From positions 1 through 46,926 of the forward strand of contig JAGOGO010000007.1 in the NCBI GenBank assembly GCA_017996625.1: a DNA stretch of 46,926 bases, in the 5' to 3' direction. This document shows positions 1 to 7,996 of the stretch, piece by piece. Source of the stretch: Deltaproteobacteria bacterium (GTDB lineage: Bacteria; Desulfobacterota; WTBG01; JAGOGO01). The stretch's first letter is position 1, and each line of letters starts with the position of its first letter. The translations under genes were made by a program, and so were the position numbers. The notes under the pieces were generated by a model. It was not told the origin of the DNA and made no database searches. It saw only the letters and a program-made list of their open reading frames with translations.

Positions 1-1566
1 AAGAGTCTCTTGATGCCAGTTAGAGAAGATGTAAAAAATCTGGTTGTACTTATCAATGATCCTCATGATATTCAGAAAAAAGATGCTATTGAGCAATGGG
101 TGAAGTTCAATTGGACTAAAGCGAAAGAAATCGCATATCGCGTTTCTCTGCCCGATGATATCAATCGCTTTATTGACTCTGCGACTTCCAGCAACAAAGT
201 GGATGTGATCAGTGGCGCTGGAGCGGTCAGCAAGCCGAAAGGGAAATCCGCTTCCGAGATGAAGATCCAGGATATTCTGGGTGGACTGGAAGACCTTGAG
301 AATGTCGATCTGGATCTGCCAGCGGAAGTTGATGATGAAATGGCGGAAACCGACAGCAAGATCGTTCAGCTCGCCAACAAAGTCATCATCGATGCCTATA
401 ATCAGGGGATTTCCGATATTCACATCGAACCGTATCTGGGGAAAAAAGATACGGAGATTCGCTTCCGGAAAGACGGGGGTTGTTTTAAGTACCTCGAAAT
501 TCCTCCTAGTCATACCAGTGCTCTTATCTCCCGCTATAAGATCATGGCCCGGCTTAAGATCGAGGAGAAGCGACTTCCTCAAGACGGCAAGATTAAGCTG
601 CGCTATCAGGGACGCGACATCGAGCTTCGGGTGGCCACAGTTCCTACCGCCGGAGGCAATGAAGACATCGTCATGCGGATTCTGACCGCCGGAGAGCCGC
701 TTCCACTTGAGAAAATGCAATTTTTGGAACGCAATATTCAGGTGCTCAAGAAGATTGCTGAACGGCCGTATGGGTTGATTCTTTGTGTAGGCCCAACGGG
801 GTCAGGGAAGACTACAACACTTCACTCTATACTCGGATACATCAACACCGAAGATCGGAAGATATGGACTGCTGAAGACCCGGTAGAAATTTCACAGTAC
901 CGATTGCGCCAGGTGCAGATCAACCCCAATATCAAGACCCAAGATGGCCATCGTTACACGTTTGCCACTGCCATGCGTGCTTTTCTGCGGGCTGATCCGG
1001 ATGTCATCATGGTGGGTGAAATGCGTGATCTGGAAACAGCGTCGATCGGTATTGAGGCCTCGCTCACGGGCCATCTTGTGTTTAGTACCCTACACACCAA
1101 CAGCGCTCCGGAAACAATCACCCGGCTTATCGACATCGGACTCGACCCCTTTAACTTTGCTGACGCACTACTGGGCATCCTGGCGCAGCGATTGGTAAGG
1201 ACCATCTGCCCTCGCTGTAAGCAGCCGTATCATCCTGATAAGGAAGAGTTTGATAAGCTGGTGCAGGAATACGGACCAGAGTCTTTTGACAAGCTTGGAA
1301 TCGGCTATGATGATGCTTTCATGCTCCATCGTGGAGCCGGGTGTGAGGCATGTAACAAGACCGGCCTGAGCGGACGGATCGCGGTTCACGAGCTGCTCGA
1401 AGGTACCGATAGCATCAAGGAGTTGATGGTTCACAAGGCCCCGGTAGAAGAGATACGGAAAAAAGCCATTCAAGAGGGAATGACCACCCTGCTCCAGGAT
1501 GGCATTCTAAAGGTGCTGAAAGGCTTCACTACCCTGGAGCAGGTACGGCGGGTATGTATGCGGTAG
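1..1566 (+). CDS. GspE/PilB-family secretion or pilus assembly ATPase, probably 5'-partial
   Basis: Hexameric cytoplasmic ATPase that powers type IV pilus extension or type II secretion. Counting from the TTG at base 10, the N2 domain has SDIHIEP (about residue 136). The ATPase core shows Walker A GPTGSGKTTTL (about 261-271), Walker B VIMVGEMRD (about 333-341), the arginine-rich segment between them, and a tetracysteine zinc site (CPRC about 400, then CEAC about 445) typical of PilB/GspE. The reading frame stays open to base 1. No ribosome site precedes the ATG at 13, and the region before SDIHIEP is short for the family, so the true start probably lies upstream of the window. The first 115 residues do not show a clear MshEN domain. 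The neighbours do not say whether it serves pili or secretion. Confidence 0.9.
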   Translation, partial: KSLLMPVREDVKNLVVLINDPHDIQKKDAIEQWVKFNWTKAKEIAYRVSLPDDINRFIDSATSSNKVDVISGAGAVSKPKGKSASEMKIQDILGGLEDLENVDLDLPAEVDDEMAETDSKIVQLANKVIIDAYNQGISDIHIEPYLGKKDTEIRFRKDGGCFKYLEIPPSHTSALISRYKIMARLKIEEKRLPQDGKIKLRYQGRDIELRVATVPTAGGNEDIVMRILTAGEPLPLEKMQFLERNIQVLKKIAERPYGLILCVGPTGSGKTTTLHSILGYINTEDRKIWTAEDPVEISQYRLRQVQINPNIKTQDGHRYTFATAMRAFLRADPDVIMVGEMRDLETASIGIEASLTGHLVFSTLHTNSAPETITRLIDIGLDPFNFADALLGILAQRLVRTICPRCKQPYHPDKEEFDKLVQEYGPESFDKLGIGYDDAFMLHRGAGCEACNKTGLSGRIAVHELLEGTDSIKELMVHKAPVEEIRKKAIQEGMTTLLQDGILKVLKGFTTLEQVRRVCMR

Positions 1567-1637
1567 TATTGCAGCGAGCAGCTGCCTGGGAGCGTCGTCT
1601 ACTTGTGATAACCAAGAAACTTCGGGCAGTAGCCCTA

Positions 1638-2144
1638 TCAGTAGGGTGTACCCCGCTGGGGCGTTGTTTTCCTCCGGCCCTCCTTTTCTTCTTTCTCCTT
1701 CTCGCGTTGGCTTTTCGCTGCATTTTCCACTTTCTTTCGATAATTGGGATCATCCCAGGCTAGGGTGATGAGAGAATTGCCGTTCTCTTCCACCTTGATT
1801 TCGAATTCAAACGTATGTGTTGTCGTCAGAGCATTATCTGCAACGGCTGTTTCTTTGTTGAAGATTTTCACCGTGTGTCGTCCCGGCTTCACCAGGATCT
1901 CTCGCTGGTTTTTAAGAAAGCCGGCGTCCTCTTCGTCAATCTCCACGTAGAATCCCGGGTTGTATATGTCATTGACAATAGCGATCGTGCCGGCGTCGGG
2001 ATCTTCCGGAGGCACATACAGCTTGGTCCCACCGCAGCCTCCCAGCAGGACAAGAATACTCACCATGAATACTAGTAGCTCTATTGTGCCAAAAGGAAAG
2101 CGCTCACTTGAAACTTTCGCAGAAGGGTGAATGGTAGTGATCAT
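1638..2144 (-). CDS. Small predicted lipoprotein of unknown function
   Basis: A 168-residue protein with a hydrophobic N-terminal segment ending in a lipobox (LLGGC, Cys37), so it is expected to be lipid-modified and held on the periplasmic face of a membrane. The mature part has a beta-rich look, with PGRHTVKIFN resembling PEGA-like or carboxypeptidase-like surface domains (residues about 55-130). It ends in a very charged tail rich in Lys and Glu (about 135-160). An internal ATG at residue 27 would leave too short a signal peptide, so the longer start is preferred. It is convergent with the secretion ATPase and no operon partner is obvious. Function not recognised. Confidence 0.6.
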   Translation of the reverse strand: MITTIHPSAKVSSERFPFGTIELLVFMVSILVLLGGCGGTKLYVPPEDPDAGTIAIVNDIYNPGFYVEIDEEDAGFLKNQREILVKPGRHTVKIFNKETAVADNALTTTHTFEFEIKVEENGNSLITLAWDDPNYRKKVENAAKSQREKEKEEKEGRRKTTPQRGTPY

Positions 2145-2215
2145 ACTTCTTTCCTAATTCCCTCAGGATGTGAATCGATATTCTTCATGCGCGAATCATC
2201 CGTGGCCGTCCACGC

Positions 2216-2650
2216 TTACTTAAGCAGCCAAACTCCCATAATGACGCAGACCGTTCCCAAGAGCTTACCGAGCGTAACGTCTTCTTTGAGAACCATACAG
2301 CTCAGAAGAACAGTGACAAGGGGATAGGTCGCTGACAAAGGCACTACATGGCTTGCGTTCCCGGATTTGATTGCCGTGAGATATGCCCAGGTACCCAACA
2401 GTCCGGCCAGAATGCCACTGGCAGCAAAGAACAGAACAGTGACTGGCCGCGTTTCGCTGAGCAGCTGCCACTTTCCCGTTCCGACAATCAGCACAATCAA
2501 ACCTACGAAAACTGCAAGGCTCCGTATGGAAAGGGCAACAAAGGGATCAACATCGCTGCCGGCACGAATAAAGCCAAGCTTTTCCACTACCGGAGTAACT
2601 CCCCAAAAGATCACTGCCATGAGGGTGAAGCCGAGTACCTGATAGGTCAT
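2216..2650 (-). CDS. Single-domain EamA/DMT-family permease
   Basis: A 144-residue membrane protein made of one EamA repeat with about five hydrophobic helices. It opens with MTYQVLGFTLMAVIFWGVTP and ends with a GxxxGVWLLK-type last helix. Proteins of the drug/metabolite transporter superfamily usually have two such repeats; stand-alone versions are known and are thought to work as dimers. The start at 2650 is chosen because AAGGAG lies seven bases upstream. A longer frame reaching 2749 has no signal for initiation. Substrate cannot be told from the sequence. It is the last gene before a stretch of about 370 bases holding a MITE-like repeat. Confidence 0.8.
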   Translation of the reverse strand: MTYQVLGFTLMAVIFWGVTPVVEKLGFIRAGSDVDPFVALSIRSLAVFVGLIVLIVGTGKWQLLSETRPVTVLFFAASGILAGLLGTWAYLTAIKSGNASHVVPLSATYPLVTVLLSCMVLKEDVTLGKLLGTVCVIMGVWLLK

Positions 2651-2780
2651 TATGCTCCTTTTTATCTGATTCATCGTGTGCAGACGGGCTTTGAGAGCAC
2701 GAGGACGATGAAGACTCTTCAGCTGTTCCGCCTCCGTGCTCAAGCTCAAACGTTATATCATGTTCCGTTTATCGTTCAAG

Positions 2781-2950
2781 CAAAACTTGATGGCATCGTA
2801 AAAAGTCCATCTGCTGTGTTGCGCTGCATGCTTCGTCATTGCAGCGTACTGCTCTGTACGCTTCATTCCTCAGCATTTGCACGCCTTGCATATGGAGCTT
2901 TTTACTTCGCCATCTCTTAGACGACTTTTTACGAGTCCATCAAAACTTGA
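2781..2950. mobile_element. MITE-like non-coding element with inverted termini and 10-bp direct repeats
   Basis: The 10-base word CAAAACTTGA occurs exactly at 2781-2790 and again at 2941-2950. Between the copies lie inverted termini: bases 2787-2807 match the reverse complement of 2923-2943 at 19 of 21 positions, sharing TCGTAAAAAGTC. A third, diverged copy of the same terminus lies inverted at 2893-2914. The 150-base interior has no open frame. This is the structure expected of a miniature inverted-repeat element with a target duplication, though the direct repeat and the termini partly overlap. Confidence 0.6.
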
Positions 2951-2967
2951 TCCCGCGAAGCGCGGGA
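2951..2967. repeat. Short GC hairpin, TCCCGCG-aag-CGCGGGA
   Basis: A perfect 7-bp stem with a 3-base loop followed by a T-rich stretch (TTTTGG). It is one of at least seven related CCCGC/GCGGG hairpins scattered through non-coding parts of the window. On the plus strand it could also serve as a weak terminator. Confidence 0.55.
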
Positions 2968-3016
2968 TTTTGGCTATTTCAACTGCTCAAGCGGTTGAAA
3001 CGGCTGAAACGGTTCC

Positions 3017-3781
3017 TTACTCTGCCACCATGAATGTACTGGTATATCCCGCCGAGTACAGCTGTTCCTGCACCCTCATGGTTTCTTTCAGGGAGTTGTA
3101 GATTCCTACGCGAACCCGATAGAGCGGTGTACTGCCCTGAACCGAAGACACAACATACACCTTTTGGTGGTAGCACGAGGATAGTTTCTCCTTCAAATTT
3201 AGAGCGTTTTGCTTGCTTCCGAACGCTCCTACCTGAATAGCAAAATTGTTTGCCCAGGGAATGCGGATTTCTTTTCCGTTGACTGCGTACGTACGGTCGA
3301 TTCCAACGACTTCAATTTTCACCGGAGCAGTGCCCGGTCCGATCATGGCAATCTCCTGTGCTCCCTTATATGACAGATCAATGATACGATTGCCCTTGAA
3401 AGGCCCGCGATCGTTGATTCGCACCATGGTTTTTTTTTCATTGGAGAGGTTCGTCACCCGGACCAGAGAGCCGAAAGGAAGAACGCGGTGAGCAGCTGTA
3501 GCAGCGTACATGTCATATTTTTCTCCGCTCGACGTGGTCCGACCATGAAATCCAGGGCCGTACCAGGAGGCGACTCCTCGTTCGGCATAGCCTTCTGCGG
3601 AGATCAGCGGATAATAGGTTATTCCATCAACCGTGTAGGGAATTCCCCGGTTTGCATGCGGTGGTACGGGCGAAGGTACTGGTTGTTTCGAGCACCCGGT
3701 CAGCCCTGCGATGGCAGCAAGAAGAAAAAGAGCAGCCAGGCACAAAAGAACAGCTCGGGTAGTGAAGGATTGTCTACGCAT
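3017..3781 (-). CDS. rlpA: RlpA-family septal ring lytic transglycosylase lipoprotein with SPOR domain
   Basis: Outer-membrane lipoprotein that cleaves naked glycan strands during cell separation. The 254 residues comprise a signal peptide with lipobox LTGC (Cys30), a linker, the double-psi beta-barrel RlpA domain (about 65-160, with ASWYGPGFHGRTTSSGE and VRINDRGPF motifs), and a C-terminal SPOR domain (about 178-254, starting FAIQVGAF) that binds denuded peptidoglycan. Length and domain order are normal for the family. The start overlaps the end of the upstream HD-domain gene by eight bases, so the two are probably translationally coupled. Confidence 0.93.
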   Translation of the reverse strand: MRRQSFTTRAVLLCLAALFLLAAIAGLTGCSKQPVPSPVPPHANRGIPYTVDGITYYPLISAEGYAERGVASWYGPGFHGRTTSSGEKYDMYAATAAHRVLPFGSLVRVTNLSNEKKTMVRINDRGPFKGNRIIDLSYKGAQEIAMIGPGTAPVKIEVVGIDRTYAVNGKEIRIPWANNFAIQVGAFGSKQNALNLKEKLSSCYHQKVYVVSSVQGSTPLYRVRVGIYNSLKETMRVQEQLYSAGYTSTFMVAE

Positions 3782-4328
3782 TCACAATATCAGAAAGTGC
3801 TTCAGGTTCAAAATCCACGCGCGAAAAGATCTTGGCTTCAATACGCTGACTTTGTGTTTCCAGTGTTTTCAGTTTGCGGCATGCTTCTGTACTCGTTCCG
3901 TAGCGTACCATGAGATCGTCGAAACGGTAGACCAAACTTACTATTCTGTCGTGCAGAACGCGTTTGTCGGCGTAATGAACGACCTCTTCAGCGCTTACCA
4001 CGTTCTGCGCAAATATGGCGGGGGGCATGAGCACGTGAGATCCCACGATCTCTCCGATACGTGGAAACCCCAGGCCCTGTAAAAGCATCTGGCCGGTGCA
4101 TGCATGATTCTCCCGCGTCTTGATGCTCCTCGTTTTGGTAATATCATGCAGGAGTGCTCCTGCTTTGACTTCAGCGAGATTCAGGTATTCTCCGGCCCGA
4201 ATAAGTGCCTCAGCAATGCAGCTGGCTGCCCGCTCTACCACGAGACTGTGGCGCACGATATTTCTCCACATTCCGTATTCTTCCATCAGAGCGAGACAAA
4301 CTTCCCGCGAAGGTATCGAGCTTCTCAT
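3774..4328 (-). CDS. HD-domain phosphohydrolase-like protein
   Basis: A 184-residue cytoplasmic protein with the metal-binding HD signature: H27 in VRHSLVVERAA and H61-D62 in GALLHDITK, followed by conserved His and Asp residues (SHVLMP about 97, HYADKRVLHD about 117-126). HD proteins of this size hydrolyse nucleotides or other phosphoesters; the substrate here is unknown. It lies just downstream of rpsI but on the far side of a strong terminator that ends about 25 bases before its ATG, so expression may depend on read-through or a promoter I cannot see. It overlaps rlpA by eight bases. Ribosome site is weak (GGTGA). Confidence 0.85.
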   Translation of the reverse strand: MRSSIPSREVCLALMEEYGMWRNIVRHSLVVERAASCIAEALIRAGEYLNLAEVKAGALLHDITKTRSIKTRENHACTGQMLLQGLGFPRIGEIVGSHVLMPPAIFAQNVVSAEEVVHYADKRVLHDRIVSLVYRFDDLMVRYGTSTEACRKLKTLETQSQRIEAKIFSRVDFEPEALSDIVNA

Positions 4329-4352
4329 GTCACCATTCTACCATTTTTTCGT

Positions 4353-4382
4353 AAAAAAAAGGAAGGCCCATCGACCTTCCTT
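4353..4382 (-). terminator. Rho-independent terminator after rpsI
   Basis: On the minus strand AAGGAAGG and CCTTCCTT form a perfect 8-bp stem with an 8-base loop, followed directly by a run of eight T (A-run at 4353-4360). It is the clearest intrinsic terminator in the window and closes the rplM-rpsI transcript. Confidence 0.9.
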
Positions 4383-4417
4383 CCGTTCAATTCCAATATC
4401 TAGTGAATCGCAAAGAG

Positions 4418-4810
4418 CTACCGTTTGGAGAACTGGAACCGTTTCCGTGCCTTCTTTTGACCGTATTTCTTCCGCTCGACTTCGCGAGAGTCGCGAGTAA
4501 GAAATCCCGCTCTTTTCAGGAGGCTTCGAAGATTCTGGTCGACTTCAAGAAGAGCTTTGGAAAGGCCATGCTTTACTGCTCCGGCTTGGCCAGCGATGCC
4601 ACCGCCATGCACATTAACCATGACATCGAGCTTTCCAACCATCTCGGTAAGTTCAAGGGGCTGGTTAATGATCATTTGGAGGGTTTCCCGGGGAAAGTAC
4701 TCTTCAAGCGAACGCTTATTAACTACAAAACGACCGTCACCCTGCTTCATCCAGACGCGGGCAATGGCGTTCTTTCTTCTTCCGGTAGCGTAGAAATAAT
4801 CATTCTCCAC
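4418..4810 (-). CDS. rpsI: 30S ribosomal protein S9
   Basis: A 130-residue small-subunit protein with the S9 signature: [14 protein letters not shown] near the N-terminus, [20 protein letters not shown] (about 68-87), and the basic C-terminal tail [12 protein letters not shown] that reaches the P-site tRNA. Length is exactly as expected. It follows rplM by 16 bases in the near-universal rplM-rpsI order. Confidence 0.98.
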   Translation of the reverse strand: MENDYFYATGRRKNAIARVWMKQGDGRFVVNKRSLEEYFPRETLQMIINQPLELTEMVGKLDVMVNVHGGGIAGQAGAVKHGLSKALLEVDQNLRSLLKRAGFLTRDSREVERKKYGQKKARKRFQFSKR

Positions 4811-4826
4811 TAGTCATGCTCCATCG

Positions 4827-5255
4827 TTAAAGTTCAATTTTTTCCGGCTGCTGGGCTTGGTGAGGATGCTGCGCGTCCGGATAGACGACCAGCTTCTTCA
4901 ACATTTTCCTCCCCAGACGGTTTTTGGGCAGCATTCCTCGTACTGCCGTACGAATTACTTCCTCAGGTTTTTCCTGCAGAAGATTTCGAACGCCTTCTGT
5001 CTTTAAGCCGCCCGGATAGCCGCTGTAATGATGATACACTTTATCAGCAAGCTTTCTTCCTGTAAGCTTAATTTTCTTTGCATTTACTATAATTACATAG
5101 TCGCCAGTATCCACATGTGGAGTATAAACCGGTTTGGTCTTTCCGGAAAGGATAGATGCTACCTGACTGGCCAACCGTCCTAAAACCTTGTTGTCTGCAT
5201 CGACTAGATACCAGTGTTTTTCGACATTCATTTTATTCGCTTGATACGTTAACAT
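4827..5255 (-). CDS. rplM: 50S ribosomal protein L13
   Basis: A 142-residue large-subunit protein. It begins MLTYQANK and carries [17 protein letters not shown], the [12 protein letters not shown] segment, [12 protein letters not shown], and the [19 protein letters not shown] block, all typical of L13. The ATG at 5255 has GAGGT about nine bases upstream and matches the usual start. It is the first gene of a two-gene transcript with rpsI, driven by a strong promoter at 5290-5318. Confidence 0.98.
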   Translation of the reverse strand: MLTYQANKMNVEKHWYLVDADNKVLGRLASQVASILSGKTKPVYTPHVDTGDYVIIVNAKKIKLTGRKLADKVYHHYSGYPGGLKTEGVRNLLQEKPEEVIRTAVRGMLPKNRLGRKMLKKLVVYPDAQHPHQAQQPEKIEL

Positions 5256-5289
5256 GCTCGATTACCTCGTCTTGAAGTGTAACTTGGTA

Positions 5290-5318
5290 AATATGATAAA
5301 AATCATTTTTTTTGTCAA
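5290..5318 (-). promoter_or_regulatory. Sigma-70-type promoter of rplM-rpsI
   Basis: On the minus strand TTGACA (5313-5318) and CATATT (5290-5295) are separated by exactly 17 bases in an AT-rich spacer. Predicted start of transcription is about 28 bases upstream of the rplM ATG. Confidence 0.75.
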
Positions 5319-5332
5319 GCGAAATTTGTTGC

Positions 5333-5361
5333 TTGAACGCACAAAAAAACGGTAAAATAAT
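5333..5361 (+). promoter_or_regulatory. Possible promoter for plsY
   Basis: TTGAAC (5333-5338) and AATAAT (5356-5361) with a 17-base spacer, facing plsY and lying back-to-back with the rplM promoter. It would give an untranslated leader of about 160 bases. A moderate match only. Confidence 0.4.
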
Positions 5362-5526
5362 ACTTTCCTGAAGGAATCATATGCGTTTTCTATAGTGCTG
5401 AAAGCCTCAGGGGTCAGATTCTACCGGGGAAACTCCTGCTTCACAACGACGGCAAGAGTCTCTGATACTGATGCAGCGGCATTCAAAAATACTCCATCGC
5501 ACCTCCCGCGATCATACGAGTCCATC

Positions 5527-6135
5527 ATGAATGACTTCATTATACCTGCAATACTCATCATTGCCGCGTACCTGGTGGGGGCTATTCCGTTCGGCTTGAT
5601 ATTCGGGAAATATTTCGCAGGCACTGACGTTCGTCAGCATGGTAGCCGCAATATCGGTGCGACGAATGTCTATCGCAGCGCGGGGAAAAAATTGGGGAGC
5701 CTCACGCTCGTAGCTGACATCCTGAAAGGGTTTATTACGGTTGCCGTTGTTTATCAGGTTACCGGCTCCCACACCTGGACCGCACTAGCGGCGGTGGCAG
5801 CATTTTTTGGCCATCTGTATCCGGTATACCTCAGGTTTTCGGGAGGCAAGGGTGTTGCTACCGCTGTGGGAGTTTACTTAGTGCTTGCCCCTTCGGTGTT
5901 GCTTGTGGGCGTCATCACATTTGTCCTGGTTCTGGCTATCTCCCGATATGTGTCACTAAGCTCAATGAGTGCTGCTCTGGTTATGCCCCTGGCTATGGCC
6001 TTTTGGCCCCATCCTTGGCCCCGGGTGTATCTGGTTGCTGCTGTAGTTATTGCAGTGATGATTGGGTATCGCCATGGCGATAACATCCGGCGGCTTTGCG
6101 CTGGCACGGAATCCAGAATCGGAGCCAAGAAATAG
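5527..6135 (+). CDS. plsY: Acyl-phosphate:glycerol-3-phosphate acyltransferase PlsY
   Basis: Inner-membrane enzyme that makes lysophosphatidic acid from acyl-phosphate and glycerol-3-phosphate, the first step of phospholipid synthesis. The 202-residue protein has about five membrane helices and the three PlsY motifs: GSRNIGATNVYR (motif 1), FGHLYPVYLRFSGGKGVAT (motif 2) and GYRHGDNIRRL (motif 3). The ATG at 5527 gives the standard N-terminus MNDFIIPAILIIAAYLVGAIP. The frame extends 44 codons upstream, but that part is not PlsY-like. No good ribosome site is visible. Confidence 0.95.
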   Translation: MNDFIIPAILIIAAYLVGAIPFGLIFGKYFAGTDVRQHGSRNIGATNVYRSAGKKLGSLTLVADILKGFITVAVVYQVTGSHTWTALAAVAAFFGHLYPVYLRFSGGKGVATAVGVYLVLAPSVLLVGVITFVLVLAISRYVSLSSMSAALVMPLAMAFWPHPWPRVYLVAAVVIAVMIGYRHGDNIRRLCAGTESRIGAKK

Positions 6136-6143
6136 CAAAAGGA

Positions 6144-6193
6144 GTTCAAGGTTCAAGTATACGTCTTATAGGACGTATACTTGAACCTTGAAC
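6144..6193. terminator. Perfect 22-bp inverted repeat between convergent genes
   Basis: Bases 6144-6165 are the exact reverse complement of 6172-6193, with a 6-base loop (TTATAG). It sits between the 3' ends of plsY and the NYN-domain gene, so it can act as a two-way terminator. There is no T-tract, and the arms are unusually long for a terminator. The arm itself contains GGTTCAAG preceded by GTTCAA, a near-tandem word. Confidence 0.6.
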
Positions 6194-6213
6194 TTTGAAC
6201 CCCTCTCCCGCCG

Positions 6214-6738
6214 TCACAGCTTCTTAAGCACCTGATTGTGTCGCCGCTGAGCCTTAGGCAATCGGCGTGCTGGTCCTTTCTTTCCGGTTTTTTTCCCTGT
6301 ATGGTTATCAACTTCGGCATCAGTATCTTCTTTCAGGGTCTGATAAGCAGCCAGTTCCAGCCGTCCCTCAAACTCCTGGGAGCTGACTACTTCACTGCCT
6401 TCCTGTATACAGGCATATCCCAGATCCCGATCAGAGGTAACCACAACAGCCTGATCCTGGTACTGCGATGCCAGTCTTCGGATTACCACATCGGCTTTTT
6501 CTCCGCGTCGAGAGAACTGGACGGTAATCCCCGCCACTCTGTCTCGTCCTTCAGACGTCTCCCCGTGTATCCAGCCGTCAAACACCACGGTAATGTGATA
6601 TCTCTTTATTCTTTGGTAGGAAGCCAGCTTGCGGAGTAATTCGCCTCTGCCCTTCTCCAGGCTCTCCCGATCATGTTCGCGCAGCGCTGCAGACTGGCGA
6701 ATCAGGTTGTATCCGTCAATGATGAGCTGGAGGGCCAT
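6214..6738 (-). CDS. NYN-domain (YacP-like) putative RNase
   Basis: A 174-residue protein with the PIN-like NYN fold of the YacP/Rae1 group. It has LIIDGYNLIRQ at the N-terminus (first acidic site), ITVVFDG (about 49-55), the EKADVVIRRLA block (about 80-90) and VVTSDRDLGYAC (about 98-109), which supply the acidic metal-binding residues of this nuclease family. Related proteins cut mRNA on the ribosome in Bacillus; the role here is inferred. The C-terminal 35 residues are a basic, disordered tail. It overlaps the end of lgt by 23 bases, so it is the last gene of a lspA-lgt-NYN transcript. Confidence 0.88.
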   Translation of the reverse strand: MALQLIIDGYNLIRQSAALREHDRESLEKGRGELLRKLASYQRIKRYHITVVFDGWIHGETSEGRDRVAGITVQFSRRGEKADVVIRRLASQYQDQAVVVTSDRDLGYACIQEGSEVVSSQEFEGRLELAAYQTLKEDTDAEVDNHTGKKTGKKGPARRLPKAQRRHNQVLKKL

Positions 6739-7513
6739 ACTTTACCGCTTTCAGATGTTGATTGTGCTTCAGTATTCGATATGAGACGAGTGCAGTAAGA
6801 AGAATAAGGATGCTGATAAGCTGGGTGAGTGAAAGTGGCAGATTCCGGAGAAACAAGCGATGGTCAGCTCGCAGAAATTCTATAAAGAAACGAAACAAGG
6901 AATGGAGAATAAGATAGAGACAGGCCAGCTGGCCGGCGAAGCGAGTATGAGGACGGACCAGAATGAGTACAATAAAGACGATCATCAAGAATGAAGCCGT
7001 ATAGAGCTGCGTTGGATGAAGCGAAATGCCGGTGGGAGCAAGGCTGTTGGGATCATGGAAGGTAACCGCCCAAGGCACATCAGTAGGAGAGCCATGACAG
7101 CAACCGGCAAAAAAACATCCTACTCGTCCCACTGCCTGCCCGATGGCGATAGAAGGAGCACAGACGTCGAAAAGTCCCCAGAACGATAAGCCTGTCTTTC
7201 TGATCAGCATCCAGCCTACTGGTAGACCGAAGAGAAGCGCGCCGTGAAAGGAAAGGCCGCCTTCCCAGATTTTCACTACGTTCAGCGGATGATCACGGTA
7301 AAGAGAAATATTCTGAATGACATACAGCAGCCGGGAGCCGATGATACCGGCCAGTACCACATAAAAGACAATGTCCATAATAACCTGGGGGTCGTACCCA
7401 GCTTTCCGGGCTTGCCGAAAAGCCAGCGCCACACCTAAGAGCAGTCCCGTGGCCACCAGCAAGCCATAGGTATAGAGTGTTATCGGTCCCATCTTAAAGA
7501 GTACAGGATGCAT
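6716..7513 (-). CDS. lgt: Phosphatidylglycerol:prolipoprotein diacylglyceryl transferase
   Basis: Inner-membrane enzyme that attaches diacylglycerol to the lipobox cysteine, the first step of lipoprotein maturation. The 265-residue protein has seven predicted helices. It shows the N-terminal MGPITLYTYGLLVATG segment, GGLSFHGALLFG (about 85-96), and the Lgt signature in its cysteine-rich form GRVGCFFAGCCHG (about 129-141). The C-terminus contains the FFIEFLRAD motif. It follows lspA by seven bases, placing the first two lipoprotein-processing enzymes in one transcript. Several lipoproteins in this window (RlpA, LptE, the small one at 1.6 kb) would be substrates. Confidence 0.95.
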   Translation of the reverse strand: MHPVLFKMGPITLYTYGLLVATGLLLGVALAFRQARKAGYDPQVIMDIVFYVVLAGIIGSRLLYVIQNISLYRDHPLNVVKIWEGGLSFHGALLFGLPVGWMLIRKTGLSFWGLFDVCAPSIAIGQAVGRVGCFFAGCCHGSPTDVPWAVTFHDPNSLAPTGISLHPTQLYTASFLMIVFIVLILVRPHTRFAGQLACLYLILHSLFRFFIEFLRADHRLFLRNLPLSLTQLISILILLTALVSYRILKHNQHLKAVKYGPPAHH

Positions 7514-7519
7514 CGTGTC

Positions 7520-7984
7520 TTACCACTTGCCGAATATGATACAGAGTGCCAAAAGTAGTGAACCTACAGTTATGGCTGAATCAGCGACATTGAAGGCCGG
7601 CCAGTGATACGAATAGTAATGCACGTCAATAAAATCGATAACACTGCCGAGTCTGATCCGGTCGATAAGATTTCCCAACGCTCCGCCGAGAATGAGCGAT
7701 AGTCCCGCGGCTGCTGCTTGTTGCTTGGGATTGAGACGGAAGTAAAGAAATCCGATTACGACGACTGAAACAATTGTCAAAACGATAAACAGATCCATCG
7801 ATAACCAGGACAGACTGCCAAAAGCGCCTGCCGTGTTGCGCACATGTCGTATATGGATAAAATTCTCGATGATTGTGATCGAGTCGATCAGCGAGAGTCT
7901 GGTGGCGATCCAGAACTTCGTTATCTGATCAAGGATGAGTATCGGGACAACTCCAGCAATAAGGATGAGAATTTTTCTTTTCAT
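7520..7984 (-). CDS. lspA: Lipoprotein signal peptidase (signal peptidase II)
   Basis: Inner-membrane aspartyl protease that removes the signal peptide from diacylated prolipoproteins. It has four membrane helices, the VRNTAGAFG motif and the catalytic aspartates in GNLIDRIRLGSVIDFID and PAFNVADSAI. The ATG at 7984 gives 154 residues beginning MKRKILILIAG; an in-frame TTG four codons upstream is possible, and neither has a strong ribosome site. First gene of the lspA-lgt-NYN group. Confidence 0.95.
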   Translation of the reverse strand: MKRKILILIAGVVPILILDQITKFWIATRLSLIDSITIIENFIHIRHVRNTAGAFGSLSWLSMDLFIVLTIVSVVVIGFLYFRLNPKQQAAAAGLSLILGGALGNLIDRIRLGSVIDFIDVHYYSYHWPAFNVADSAITVGSLLLALCIIFGKW

Positions 7985-7996
7985 GTCATTGAGCAA

